A stretch of DNA of 64,000 nucleotides from assembly GCA_964035795.1 (NCBI GenBank), contig OZ038323.1, forward strand, positions 2,314,744 to 2,378,743, read 5' to 3'. The position numbers and the translations under genes were made by a program. This DNA is from Pterobdella sp. o SKG-2022. Taxonomy: Eukaryota; Annelida; Clitellata; Hirudinida; Piscicolidae. The stretch's first letter is position 1. Each line of letters begins with the position of its first letter. A model generated the notes under the pieces. The model worked only from the letters and a program-made list of their open reading frames with translations, was not told the DNA's origin and ran no database searches. Below, piece by piece: positions 51,212-64,000 of the stretch.

Positions 51212-54200
51212 TTAAAAATGACCAACAAACCCACCATTCACGACCAGCACTTTTATCGAGCTCGACTCTTGGTCTGTCGACTGTAAACAAAATTTTTTGA
51301 ATATTCGTGTAGAACAACTATAGAAAAAAATTTTAAAATGTTTAGGATTTTCAAACAGAATGCGTCATTATAATACTTGATAAAATGTCTGAAACCCTTC
51401 ATTATTAAATTATTTTTCACACTTTCTATAACACAAACTTTTTTTTTCCCATTGAATTTTAAATGCAATTTTCAAAAAGCTTTTGTGTTAGTAAGTAGTA
51501 GAGCTATATTAATTTTGACTAAAAATTTTAGTTTTATTCAATATTTTTAGGTAAAGATTTCAAAAGTTTTGTTGGAGAAAAGCTCAAAATGCTTCCTAAA
51601 AAGTTTCATCTCTCCAAAAATGTTGTTTTATCCTCACAAAACGCTCTTGTGGCAACTGCCTTCATTCGCAAAAGTTTTCATTCTTAATTTCATTCAAAAA
51701 TGCATTTGTACTCATGATGAAACTTTTAAAACATTTTACGCATTTTCGTCTTCTGAATTCCTTTATAAAACTTTTTAAAATTTATTTTTTTGATGAAAAC
51801 ATTTTTTAATATAATGGAGCTATTTATCAACATTTCTTAATGAAATTTATCAAGCCTTTCGAAATAGAAAAATTACAATGCTGTACTGAAGTATATTCAA
51901 AAAACTCTTAATTCATCAACAATCCCCATTCACCTGACAAGTGTATTCTGCAGAGTCCGAGGGCTGGCTGTTCTTGATTGTGAGCATGCTGGTCAGAATT
52001 CGGGTCTCTATTTTCTTGGTTATGACCACTTTTTCGTCCTTCTGTGAGTCTATCTGCATATCGCCTGAGTGTGCAATTGTGCCATTTTTGGTCGTTTGAG
52101 GGTGTTTAATCAGATTATGTGCATTGGAAGTATAGACTTCAAATGCAAAATAGTTGTTATAATTGAATTCAAAAACTCACTAGTTTTTCATTATAAATAT
52201 TCTGTCCAATAACGAAAATGGCTTCCATGATTTTTTGTAACTTCTGATTTTTTCTGCACTTTTTTATAAAAAAAATTGTATATATGCGTTCATTTGAACC
52301 TTAACAAAAGTTAAATCAAGAAAGCAATTATTTATTTCTAGGAATAATAGTTTTTTCATATAAATTGTAAATCCAGCTTAAACTTTGATAAGATAATGAA
52401 TGCCTGACATTTATTGATAATTCTCAAGGCCGATCTCAGCATGAGCCTTCCTAATAGTATTTTGTGCAATAAAAAATACTCTTTCTCAATATTTTTAGAA
52501 AAAATTCTATTTAATTATACAGCGAGTAGCAAAAATTTTGCTAATTAAACATTCCCACAACATGAAAAAATTAAATAGTCAAAATTTCTAATGAATTATT
52601 CATGGGAACATAGAGAAACCTTTAAACCAATCGATGCCCTCTGGTGGGTCAGGTTTTCCTGTCACATTGCACATGAGCTCGATAGTGTTGCCCTTCTCCA
52701 CGTAGTCAGTGCCTGTCAGTCTGATGGCTGTGTGTTAGTGAGCAGTTCAGTTAGGAATTGTGTTCATTAAAGATTTCGGGTCTGTTGTGACACACAAAAC
52801 AGGACTATAAATCGAACGGTTGAAGACCTAAGCTGCATAAACCCGAAATCATTTATACAGAGAAACATTGGGAGAAAATTTATTGTTCAAAACACTGATA
52901 AATCACATAAAAACAAAACAAAGAAAAAATAACAAAAAAATAGTTTAATACCTACGTGAACAATTCTGCTCTACAACTAATCGGTGGTGCTGCATTATCG
53001 CAAATAAATTAAGCGCTATAAAAGTAAACGGTGCTGATAATGATGACAAAATACCATTTTTCTAGAAGAATTTATTGCAATTTGTATGATGGGACTAGTT
53101 TTGAAAATAAACTCAAATATTGGAATAAGATTTTCAAACCCATTTCAATAATCTAATTTTAAAACTTTTAAATTAGTTTCAATTAAATTTTTTAGAGGTT
53201 CAAAATTGGTTTGTGATGAGCAATACGAACCAGCCTATCAATCTTATGCAACCATTAATATTTCCATTCATCATCTGCCCTGTAAACAATATTTTGATCC
53301 GTTGAAGATTAAAATTCCCACGAACATTTTTTCAAGAAAATGTCGCTAGTGTATTTTATATGCTTTCTTATGCCTCCCATTCTCTAATCAAGTCTTAATG
53401 TTTTTAGGCGATTCAGTTATTGCATTAAAAATCATTGTTTGTCAATGGCTTTGGTTTGTTATATCAATCGACTTACATTTAATTTATAAATCGGAAATAA
53501 ACTTGAGGAGAGTGAAAAAGGAGCATTAAATACGGATGGTGGTAAATAAGGGTGACCTCAAAGGTTGCTTCCACAAACGCTTGCATTAATTCCTAAACAA
53601 TTACACGAACAGCCTAGAATTTGGTTGAGATAAACAGAATTGAATATCAATTGCAATTGGAGCCTATATGAGAAATAAATCGTTGTTCTCATCGTCATTG
53701 ATATACGGCATTCTCTACAAAACAGTGTGTGAATAGGTTTCGACTCAAATGTTCATAATATTACTTCAGGTTTTATGATGCTTCTACCCGAATATACATT
53801 CATTCTCACTCCACTGTTCGTTGCAGAATATTTCATATAAAATCCAAATAAATGTAATGAAAAAATTTGAATAGCCTTTTAATACACATTTATAAATTGA
53901 AGTTCGAAAACTCAGATATTTCATTTGTTTGAAACGTTTTTCAAAGATGAAATTTTGATGTTTAGGTAGAGGTGTTTTGGTTGGCGATTATAAAAAACTA
54001 CATGTTGATGCTTTGTATTCAGCATAGCTGGATTGTCGTGTCTTGCCTTTGGGTGCCGGTTTCAATAGTTATAAGCAAGATTTTTATGAAGTTTTATGTA
54101 GATTTTTAATTTATTCAAAAATAGTTGTACGTTAAATGTAATTTTTAATTGTACATGCAACATGATGTACTAAAAACTGCTTTCTTTAATGGCTTCCTTC

Positions 54201-57200
54201 AGTCTCTGGATGCTAGTATTTCCATTGCAAAGCATTTACTCTCTATTATTATGCTAGCATTCTTTTCATGGTAGGCTCACACTTACAAAATTAATTAATA
54301 CTTTTTCTATTCACTAGCTTTTTATTTTCAATTAAATCTTATGTTTGAATACATCTCACTGCTTCCTTGGAGCAGTCATCAGTCCTAAGCCCTCCTATCC
54401 GGCACAGATTATAACTAAATATTCATCCCAGATTGATGTGCTCCAAAGAAAAACCCAGATGTTTTTGAGTAGCGTAAATAATACCAGAAAAGAAGAATGT
54501 ACGTACTAGAAAATCAATGAGAGTGGCTGTGATAGAAGTGAGTTTACAAGACTGCTGTCAATTTTACTACCTCTCAAAAACCTGCCTAAATAGATTCTTC
54601 CCACTTATCTGTTTAAACATTTCAAACTTCATTCTTTGAAAGTTTCATTATATACTTTTGATTAGTATTAATGGGGTAAAAGATGTCACTTTTTATTGAA
54701 ATTCACTGTGGATAAGAGAATGGTGAAGATTAATTTCAAAATGTGCCTGAAATATTCGAACGAAAATTTGGATAATTCATAAAAACACGATCAACGACAT
54801 ACAGACAGCTGAAAAACAAGGCAGATTTAAAATCATCATTAAATACGATTTATTTTTAAGTTTGAAAGGAAATAAATTGTGTTTGAAGATTTATATATTT
54901 AAGAACTTTTGTTAGCTTTTGAAAAACAATTAGATGAAAAAGCCTTTGATGGAAAAACTTTTCAAACAAGACTATAACAAAAAACTGCATTTTATTTTTT
55001 CAGTAACTTTGAAGTTATGTGGAGAAGGGTAGGAATTTCAATTTTGTATTATCCAATAGACCGCCCCAATTTAAAGTTCATTGGGAACCTCCTTGTGCCA
55101 AGGTCTTTTATAAAAGGTCATTCAAATATATATTTTATTCTCACCATATCTCCTCCTTTTAAAAATACTGTATCAAAAGTTAACTACATTTTGTTAATTT
55201 GGTTACCAGTTTCAATATGTTTTGATAAATACATAAGAATGTAAATAATTGTTTGCATATTTTTATGTTTTTTCACAATATATTTATCAAACATTTCTCT
55301 ATAAAAATTTTAATCAATGCATTTGCTCATAACCTCGTTAATATTTCAAGATAACCAGATCAAAAATTTCAACTAATCTCTTGTCCATCAGGTTGAATTT
55401 ATGTTTGATCAATACCGCACATTCAATAAACTCTAAGATTGCCGCTTTAAGCCGCCTCTTTAAGTTATTTGATCTTTGAAAATGTTTAAATCAAACTTTT
55501 CCAACGAAAAATAAAGTACATGCACTAGGACTGAGCAAAAAAGTTCAATCAGCTTATCTTGAGATGAAGATCTTTCAATATTGCTTTTAATAAAAAATGA
55601 TTTATTAATTTAATTTTCTGAAGTATCCAATTGGACTCAACTTGGATTTTGAGAAATATTTTTTTTTGTTTTGTTTTTGCGTTTGATTTTTTTATTCACC
55701 TTTAAATATGAGATTTGATTTTCAAAACATTTAACAAAATCATTTGATCCGCTTATTTATCACACTTTTAAAATATCTATTTGATTTTATTTGTTTTTAT
55801 GATTTTGATACATTTGAGTTTATACTTCCATTTCAGTTAAGTGACATTTTATATCTCAAAACAATTCAAGCGAAACTTTCAATCAAATATCTTATTTTAG
55901 CATCCATAAACATTCCATTCCAATAACTTACGACATTTCCATAGCGTTAACTTTCCTACTGTCATCTATCAATCATTAGCTATTATTAAGGATTATCTTA
56001 TATGCCTCTCCATAAAAGTATAACCACCACTAACTTTTAACGTTCAAAGTAATATGATCAGATATATCTTCATGCTTAGAGCTGATCTGACAAAGGTACG
56101 TTCCCTCGTCACTCGGCTTGACGTCGTTAATGGTCAAAGTCCACTCTGAATTTCTGCCGTTGTGATCGAGAGTCATTCTGGAGTCTGGAGCAAAAAAGAC
56201 TTGTCCAATGGAAATAGGATGCAATTCATCTTCTTTCCTCCAAGTTAACTGATTTTAAAACATATATTCAATTATTTTTAAGTGCAAAGTTGTAGCTGAT
56301 GATTCAAGAAATGAAAAAAAACTATATAGTTGTTTTCAAATTTCAACTTTATTTTCAAAGAGTAATAGAGTTCTGAGAATAATGAATGATATAAGACGTT
56401 GGGGGTTTGATGAATGTTCAAAATACATTATAAGATAAGCGTAGGCAAAAATTTTAGCGAAGTTATGCAATTACACATCTCATTTTCCATTTATGAAATT
56501 TTCTTGAAAAAATAGCAATCGAATCTTAACTGCGAAGATTTTGTTAGAATGGCGCAATTTATTTTATTAAAATTTTCATTTTCACGAAGAATTTTCAAAA
56601 ATTTTTTCACTGTGCATTGTAGAAATTTTATAAATCTATTTGAGAAAAATAGAGTAAAACAGTGCGTATTTATATAATTTATTCAGACGTTACTAACACT
56701 AGAAAATTGAGTTTGAGTAATAAGCTATGTTCTATGTGCAGAGAAAAAACAAAAAAACTCACACAAGTTAAGCAAGGAATCTACATAATTTACGACCACA
56801 AGACACATACCGTTTTTGTTCCCAAGTTTTCCACCTTGCATTTTAGTTTGGCAGTTTCCCCGGGCCCCACTGTTATGTTGTCCTGCACAGCTTTGAGGAC
56901 GGGAGATTGTTCTCTAAATGCATTGTTGTGGTTCGATGCCGGCCTGGTATATTGCTGGAAGGTGGGAGGTAGGTGGGTGTTGTAGGGGTAATTGTAAGCA
57001 CTCCAGCCATCGGCACTTCTTTTTTTTTTTTTTGCAACAAAAACAAAATCATAGATATCTAAATTGTTTTTCTCTTTCATCTTTTTCCCTTTAGTTCCAA
57101 TCTGTGTTGGACTTTTAGATACGTTTGATTTAACATTATCAGACCCAATTAGACGGAACCTTTCAATACGGCACAAGTAAGAAGCATCTTTTTGTGCGTT

Positions 57201-58421
57201 TACAGGTGCAAAAAGTTCTTGTAATGGGGCTTTTTTTGACGAATCCTGACGCACATAATAGACTGGAATTTTAGAATGAATTATCTTTTGCTCCCACACC
57301 ACCTTCAAAAGTTTTGTTCAAAAAAATAACTATCGTCGTTGCAAGATTATGTTACGTATTTAAGTTTCAAAAAATTATTTTTATGAAATACGCACTGGTT
57401 TAAAAATAAATAACGCGATAAGCTACTTATTTATTTTTTCACAAGATCGAGTTTATAGTTTTTAAAGATAGTTCAAAATAAAATTTAAGACCATGTTTAA
57501 AAATTTGAAGCATAATCCGCTTTGGTATGAAACGTTGAATGGTGTTTATTATCAATATTTTTGCATTTTAACGCACAAATAATTTTTTACAAATATTCAA
57601 TACAAATTTCTTGGTTCAAGGCCTCAAAATTTGTTTAGAATTCTAAACCGCTTTAGTGGCTACTATTCAACTTTTTCAATCATGAAACAACCAAAAGGTT
57701 AAAGCAATTAAAAAATAATAAAACTGACTTGAGAGTTGTGCAGCCCAGCAGTGCATTTCAAGAGAATGTCAACCCCATTTTGGAGCTTGATGTGTTTCTT
57801 ATCAGCTTTAAAATATGAATGTTTGTTATTTCGTCTTCTCCGTAGACTTCTTTTTTTTTTTTTCGCTATCGAAGAGGAATGGTCTGCAAGTGTAGGAGGA
57901 TATGTGGCTGGTTGTGTGTCGGGGAGTGTGGTAGGGGGAGGAGAGTACGGTTGAGTGTTACAATAGTACATAGTTGTAGTGGAAGGTGGTGAAGTAGTTG
58001 TTGACTCGGTGTATGGTTCGAAATCTGAATTTTTTTTCATTATTTTTTTGTTTCTGATTTTTCCATCATTAGATAGAAAAAAATTTTTTGGTTTTTTTGT
58101 GTCGTTATCGGCTTGGAACTCCACGTGCCTGTTGTCTTTACCAGAGTTGTCTATCTTTTTATCAGTTTGTATCGAGTTTCTGGATATTTCATTTTCTTCA
58201 TTAAACAGGTGATTAACGTTTTGCTTTGGTTCCAAAAGCTTGTAGAGTTCAAATAATCTCTTTTGGTCACCAAAACTGCGTTCTGGTAGACGTTCACTTC
58301 TGAAGGCTTTGTGTACTTTCTCATAGGGTTCAGAGTCATTTTGTTTGTTGGGGCTGTTGACATTACCGCCAGAAACACTCAACCCCAACATAACGATAGC
58401 CAAAATCCTTTGAACCCACAT
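51212..58421 (-). CDS. Secreted protein with three immunoglobulin domains (lachesin/DIP/DPR-like)
   Basis: Six exons on the minus strand: 57729-58421, 56811-57302, 56035-56248, 52620-52727, 51934-52136, 51212-51280; phases 0,0,1,1,0 agree; 592 residues. Signal peptide MWVQRILAIVMLGLSVSGG; a 200-residue Lys/Asn/Ser-rich region with a Thr/Pro patch; a basic site KKKKRSLRRRR; Ig1 (C223, W234, C275, DASYLC); a second basic site KKKKRSADGW; Ig2 (C386, KVENLGTKT, W398, C448, DEGTYLCQI); Ig3 (C486, W500, C569, DSAEYTCQ). The NLGTKT and TLTINDVKPSDEGTYLCQI motifs resemble lachesin/DIP/DPR-type neuronal Ig proteins, which act in cell recognition. The model ends with GGFVGHF and TAA, with AATAAA 19 nt on, so no anchor is seen. 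A donor at AATG/GTGGGT could add an anchor exon, but none was found. Domains 2 and 3 are separated by a 3.3-kb intron. Confidence 0.88.
52728..56034. other. Large intron of the Ig gene
   Basis: 3.3 kb between exons 4 and 3. AT-rich with no recognised element. The plus-strand frames at 55017-55244 and 55744-55926 are Phe/Ile-rich and not convincing. Confidence 0.5.
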
Positions 58422-59725
58422 ACTGTAGCTATTTATTTTTTATCAACAAGTTTGAAGATTAGATTATTCATTAAATACAACCATGAGATGGCTTTAAGTT
58501 TTTGGCACTTACTATTACATCTTCACAGGTCAAAGTCTGAGTGTAGGTTATGAAAATTTTGTTCATTTTTACTATAAGAGAGAGTTTTCAAAACAATGTT
58601 TACATCTTATTGAAACCAGCTTAAAACATCAAAGCCAACATTTGAACTACAAAGTTTATGTCAATGTATGTTGTTTAAAAACAACACTTGTCATAAAATT
58701 ATCAGAATTCAAATTTTAATTAAAAAATTTTAAAAAATTAATTATCTGAAAACTTTTCACTGACAAAATAAACCTTATAGAGAAACATCAAATAATCTGA
58801 TTATCCATCCAAAAATGTTCAAACTTTGTTTTAATATATACTTGCGAAGTGTTTAAAATAATTCAAAAGTAGGACAAAGAATCATCTGCATCACATACAG
58901 CAATGACAAGACAAGGAAGCATGCAAAAAGAAGCATAGTTGGCTAAGGTATAGATATATGTGCTAAAAGAAAGATAGATCTTTATTTGGTCAGAGAGAAG
59001 ATTTTTATTTGGAGAGAAAGTACAAGATTAGGTTTCAATGGATGAATTAGGCGTGGCCCACTGTGTGAGCATAATGGTGAGATTTATTAAGCTAATATAC
59101 TTTACATTAATTTGATGTCACAAGGATGTGTCGTTGTACGTTTAGTTGTATGCATGTGTATTTTAGTTTTAAGTATGAATTTTGCTTGTGTATATAAATA
59201 TATACATACATTTATATATATGTATTAGTGTGTGTTGTGTGTGCGTCTTTCAAGTGCACACTAGTTTGTCGTGCACAACTGACCACCATACAGATGTGAT
59301 CGAGAAATTGAAAAAAAATTTTAAAGTCTAGATAAATCAATCAATTCAAGTAACCTAATTAATTTCATTATGAATTCAAAAATAAAGTTATTTTATAAAA
59401 TAATTTAAAAAAATAATTTAAAACAAAAAAATTTTCAAAAAAATGAAGTGGTGTTTCTTCAAAATGGACCAAGCCACTAACGTGGAATGAAAAAAGTTTA
59501 GAATTCATTTTAATCACCTTAACTTTAATTATCAGTAGCAAAAGTGTTTTATAAAGACAGCTGCATTATGCATATGAAAGATTGTGTTGGTAAGCATGTT
59601 CTGGAGGTGATATGAGCTTCCCAAAGAAAAGAAAGCTTTGCTTACTCAAAAAACTTCGGCAATAAATTTTGTACAAATGCAAAATTTAAAAAAAAAATTT
59701 ATTTTAACTTAATATATACACTTTC
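58422..59725. other. Upstream region of the Ig gene
   Basis: Contains TA/CA/TG-rich simple sequence at 59180-59255 and no exon. The promoter of the Ig gene should lie in the first few hundred bases. Confidence 0.4.
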
Positions 59726-59855
59726 AAGCATACATACACATATTCTCAGACATACATACACACATCATCAGACATACATACACACATAATCAGACATACA
59801 TATACACATCATCAGAAGTACATATACACATCATCAGACATACATACACGAAAGC
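59726..59855. repeat. 22-bp minisatellite, about five copies
   Basis: Repeats of CAGACATACATACACACATCAT with variants (ATAATCAGA, GTACATATACACATCATCAG). Low-complexity CA/TA-rich DNA. Confidence 0.85.
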
Positions 59856-59951
59856 ACACAAACACTACTATAGACGCTCGAATCACGAAATGTAATAAAT
59901 CAGCTAATCTATTCAAACACACTCAACTATCCGAAGAAAATTTTTATTCAG

Positions 59952-60049
59952 GTCTTGACAAGCAATATTGTTCGATAATTGGAACGGTTCCTGTTGTGGC
60001 CATCAGGATGGCTTTGTGGGGCTGTCCATGGGATTCGAAATTTCTTTGA
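59952..60049 (+). CDS. Possible terminal exon, orphan
   Basis: After TTTTTATTCAG the phase-1 frame reads LDKQYCSIIGTVPVVAIRMA, LWGCPWDSKFL and TGA. The composition is protein-like and the acceptor good. No upstream exon was found and the family is not recognised. Confidence 0.25.
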
Positions 60050-63000
60050 AATTATAAAAAGTCTTCTTGATTACGTTTTTGGTAAGAAATTAAAAAACGT
60101 TAGATTAGAATGGAATATTAGTTGCTTGTTGACGGATTCATGCATGAAACATTTCAAGTTCTCACATCAAGTCCCTTCCAAACGCTCCACATTATATCTT
60201 TATTACGTGTGGATATCACCATTACGTCTCAAGATTTCCATGAATTTTTCAAACATAACATTATAATGATTATAACACCCTGTGAACATAATTTGTTCAA
60301 TTTGCAAAGCACCACTTGTAACTTTTTGCTAAACATACATAGAAATGGGCTGTTTATTGTGGGTTATATCATCGTTCAAGAGAATTCAATTATTTTCTAC
60401 ATTTGCTACTATTAGTATTTTTTTGATGCTTATTTTACTTTAAACAAAGATATACAAGGAAAGCATTTTTTATGTTTGTTCAGTTTTAAATACTTTTGCT
60501 AATAATGTTCTTAGTTGTTTTTGTCGAATTTTGAATTTGAGACAATCCGAGAAAAAAACATTAAATAAAACAAAAAATATATAAAGAAAAATACTAAATT
60601 TTTAAATATTTAAATAAAAAACATTGATAATTATCAAGTTAAAATCTTCCAAAGTAAATTCTTACAAAATTTGTTTTGAATTTTTCACAAGTCATCACGA
60701 GGCATTCATTTCTTAACAACAAACTTTGTTTTTTAAAAAAACTTCATGCCTTTACTTAAAGTTTTAATGCACTTTAATTTGAACTTTTCCATCTATTTTT
60801 GATCCACATCTATTTACTTGTAACTGTTACACTTGCAAGTCACTTGCATATACCAATTAAGCCAGCAGCTTTCAACATTTTCAAGGGTAAAATATTCAGA
60901 TTTGGTTTCAAACTTGAAAAGATATTTTCAAACTTGCTACATTTTTCATCAAAATACATTGGAATTCATTTATCGTTGAGAAGTTGGTGGTCCTTTCAGA
61001 AATGCTCGAGAGGCTTGCGTCGACACATAATCTCGCCACTTTTTAAAGGATTGGCTCAAACAAAATTGAGTATTATCTTTTCGGAGTCTTAAAACTAACA
61101 AAAAGTAGGAATGTAAAAAATTTGTGAACAAAGTGCTTGTGTCAAATTGCTGCTTGCAACAATCGATAAAGTGTATTTTTATGGTCGAGTTTAGCAATGA
61201 AAAGAGCTGGATGAACAAATGATGTGGGATAAAAGAGCCCTTTAAGTTTGTGCTGTTTGTTTTCAATTTTACGCGAGCTTGAGGTGGAGTATGATTGATA
61301 TCTGGCTTTATAGCACAAATCTATTTAAGAATATGCATTTTTTAGTTCTAAATTTTATTTTTCATTTTTGTATTAAAAATAAACCATACATTTATATTGC
61401 AACGTATCAAAACATATTCAAATGTTTCTCATGAACCAACAAATTGATTTACAAGGAATTGAAAGTCTACACAAGACACATGTGTTAATACTATTAAAAA
61501 AGTTTCATTAAGACACCAGACTGAGAATAACAATGTTATCTACATAAAAAGACACTAATTTACTCGTCATTATTTCCAAACTTCTTTCCGTCTTTCCTCA
61601 TTTGAAACTTTAGAATTTTTTCTTTACTTTTTGTTTTGTGACTTGCTAAGAAGTGACGTCACTAGTGTCCAGCAATTAATTAGGTCACAAGGCGGGTGTT
61701 TGAAGGTGGGTGTTTGAAAGGGGGTTTTGAAAGTTGGTGTTTGAAGATTGGTGTTCGCAGGTACCTTGAGTGGGCGAAGAAAATCTTAGAATACTTTCAT
61801 AGACGTTTTGGATTTGAAACTTCGAAGTGAGACTGTTTCAAATGTGTTACAGACAACAATTTAGATGAAGTTTAAAAGTTGTTCATGATAATTTATCATT
61901 ATTGCGACAATAACAAAATACTTCTTTTATTTTGAGTTTGAATAACATCTTTTGGCTGGGATGTTTTATTGGCAGGTTGGTAATAAAGAGATCATTATTT
62001 TGACAAAAAGCTCAGCCGAATAGCTAAGAGTCAATCTCTTAAAACACTACTCTTTAAGCTTTGCAATACTTTTCCTTTTAGTTGTTCCCAAAAATTCATA
62101 AAAACATTTATGAAAATAAAATTTTGGGTTGAGCTTCATGATTATTTGAATAAAAAGTCAATTATTCAAAGTTATGGACTAAATTTTTCATAGAAGTCTT
62201 TTAAAACTTTTGAGCATTAACAAAAAACTGAAATTGAATAGTAAAACTCAAAATTAGAATTTCTAACTTTGAAAGAAATTAATTTCAATTTTTTAATTTT
62301 CAAATAAAAGAACAAAAATCGCTCTTAATAATGGTTGACCCAAGTATTACACAGTTTTTATTTCCGTTTCAGTATTTAAAATCGAAAGACTTGGTGGTAT
62401 ATTTTTTTAAAATTATTATTTTTGTGAAAAAAACCCAAAAAACGTTCTTACAAAAAAAGTTGAGCAAAAACAGCAAATAAATCATTAAAAAAATTTTTTT
62501 GATGAATTTTTTATCACCAATTGCTTTTTTTAATTGCTTTTATAAATTCATTAAATTTTCTAAAAAAACTGAGAAAATTTTTTTTGCTGAAATGCTGTGT
62601 GAGCTAAGAACAGAAACCACATAAAAAGTTGTTGAAAAAGACAAATAAGGCAAGTATTAATGAATCACTCAAAGGAGATTTATTACTAAAAATTATCCTT
62701 TAAATTATTCAACACTAAACATCAGCTCATTAGCGTTTGCGGTGTTTCTGCTTTTTAGAATTGGTGTGTGCTCTAGGGTTCGGAGGGACTCCAAAAACAG
62801 ACAGTTACTGAGAACAAACATACCTGCTGGATGCCTTGAAGATTAAATAACTCTTTTAAGCAATACTTTTCGTTGTACATTTATAAAGTTTTGAAACGAC
62901 GAATCATCATTGCAAGTTTTTTTTTGATTGTCAGTTTTAAATTTTTTTGATTTTGACAAATATGAATGATTTTATTGGAAGTAAAATTCATAAAAGTTGA

Positions 63001-63873
63001 AAGTCTAAATTTTCAGAACCACAAAAATATTTTTTTTTCGATAGAGGTCACCACAAAAATTTTTTTTGATTACCATTTAAGAACAGCAACAATGGTTCAA
63101 AGAAGTAAAATTTTGAAGTTTCAAATAAAGTTTATGATGCAGTTTAAATGAGTTTAAATATTCTAAATGACTAACAAAACAGTTTGAACTTATAAGTTTG
63201 GCAAAACTTTCAAAATAGTTCACTGTTAATACTAGTATGCAATTAAGCAAGAAGTAAGGATACAAATGTAAGACAGCCTATTGAGCTAAACCAACCAGTG
63301 AGCGTCAACAAACTATTTAAATGTGAATGAATTCGAAAAGTTTGAAAAGCAAAACATTTAAAACAGAAGACAAAAGTTTGAATTCACACAACATCCAAAC
63401 GTTTTCAGACCGAATAAACAATTATTTGAAATTGAAAACCTTCAAGCCTTAACAACTTTTTTGTCCCATCAAGTGTTATTTACATATTGCTCTTTAAATC
63501 TAACCCATACTTAAAAGCATTAAAAACAAAAATTCTGAAGCGTTTAATGAACAAATGAATATAAGCATTTTTTATTCTTTATGCCAGCAATAAAGACTGC
63601 CTCTTGGTCTACGCAGTTATGAACAAATGGCAAAATGCATCGTACATTTACTCATGTCAAAATTATGTTCATGAACATATAATATATTTCGTTATTGACT
63701 ATGAACTAACTACAAATTTAAAAAGAATTTTTGAAAATATTTTCTGAGACATTCCTAGTTAGATATTCGTAGCCGACTATGAATACTTTGAACTCGGTAA
63801 ATGAAAAACATAAGGTTGAGTAAAAAAAACTTCAATATTTCTATTTTATCTACTAGATGGTGATAATATTTCA
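60050..63873. other. Gene-poor stretch
   Basis: AT-rich. At 61688-61762 there is a G-rich short tandem repeat (units like GGGTGTTTGAAA). On the minus strand 62730-62788 encodes a basic end (PPNPRAHTNSKKQKHRKR then TAA) that might be a terminal exon, but no partner was found. Otherwise nothing supported. Confidence 0.35.
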
Positions 63874-64000
63874 TCACAATGATTGAGTGGGTTTTAGTTG
63901 AATGGAAGCAGTTGTTGATGTTGAAGTGAGCTGGATGGTTGTTGAGGTGGTAGTTGTAGTGGTTGTTGGGGTAGAGAAGTTTTTTGCGTGTTTAGTTGTT
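63874..64000 (-). CDS. C-terminal end of a second Thr/Ser-rich protein (runs off the window)
   Basis: The minus strand reads TTKHAKNFSTPTTTTTTTST and TIQLTSTSTTASIQLKPTQS, then L and TGA at 63874-63876. Codons mix ACA, ACC and ACT with TCA and CCA, unlike the ACT-only repeat of the locus at 0.5-13 kb, which argues for true coding sequence rather than a microsatellite. The upstream part lies beyond base 64000, and a splice before the stop cannot be excluded. Mucin-like or a linker region. Confidence 0.45.
   Translation of the reverse strand, partial: TTKHAKNFSTPTTTTTTTSTTIQLTSTSTTASIQLKPTQSL

Noticed and set aside
60799..61266. Overlapping frames of about 97 codons on both strands
   Set aside because: AT-driven chance frames with low-complexity composition; no splice sites or recognisable motif.

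Overview
This is an AT-rich (roughly 70% A+T by eye) nuclear window from an animal. Protein genes are split by many small introns with GT..AG borders. The genes for radial spoke head 1 (motile cilia), amyloid precursor protein, an Ig protein of the lachesin/DIP-like type, a Ly6 protein and a fucolectin-type domain indicate a ciliated bilaterian. A spiralian such as a flatworm is a reasonable guess, but nothing in the window fixes the species. All exon models below were built by hand from reading frame, splice borders and phase; no transcript or database was consulted.

Layout. 0.5-14.5 kb, minus strand: a very long threonine-rich, mucin-like gene, or a decayed relative of one. It is built on (ACT)n/(TAG)n repeats and ends in a correctly phased exon encoding a transmembrane segment and a short tail. 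13.4-20 kb: gene-poor DNA with dispersed repeats, a tRNA-derived SINE and one broken tail-like exon. 20-26.6 kb, minus strand: a fucolectin-type (FTP) domain gene, with a signal-peptide/PAN-like exon upstream that may belong to it. Two degenerate LINEs (one CR1-like, one with a zinc-finger 3' end) lie between or beside them on the plus strand. 29.7-32.4 kb, plus strand: an unrecognised gene whose large intron holds tetraspanin-like exons. 32.5-36.5 kb, plus strand: a complete 12-exon APP-family gene with a 633-bp (ACTT)n array in one intron. 37.8-39 kb, plus strand: a two-domain Ly6/uPAR protein. 40.9-44.8 kb, minus strand: RSPH1. 45.2-47.3 kb, plus strand: proteasome subunit beta5, head to head with RSPH1. 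51.2-58.4 kb, minus strand: a secreted protein with three Ig domains. 58.5-63.9 kb: no convincing gene. 63.9-64.0 kb, minus strand: the end of a second Thr/Ser-rich protein that runs off the window.

The genes do not form a functional cluster. Several encode secreted or membrane proteins (Thr-rich protein, FTP, tetraspanin, APP, Ly6, Ig), while PSMB5 and RSPH1 share a 323-bp spacer. The most unusual element is the 13-kb Thr-rich locus: about 30 units of 220-430 bp, a pure run of about 298 TAG triplets, and an in-phase membrane-anchor exon.
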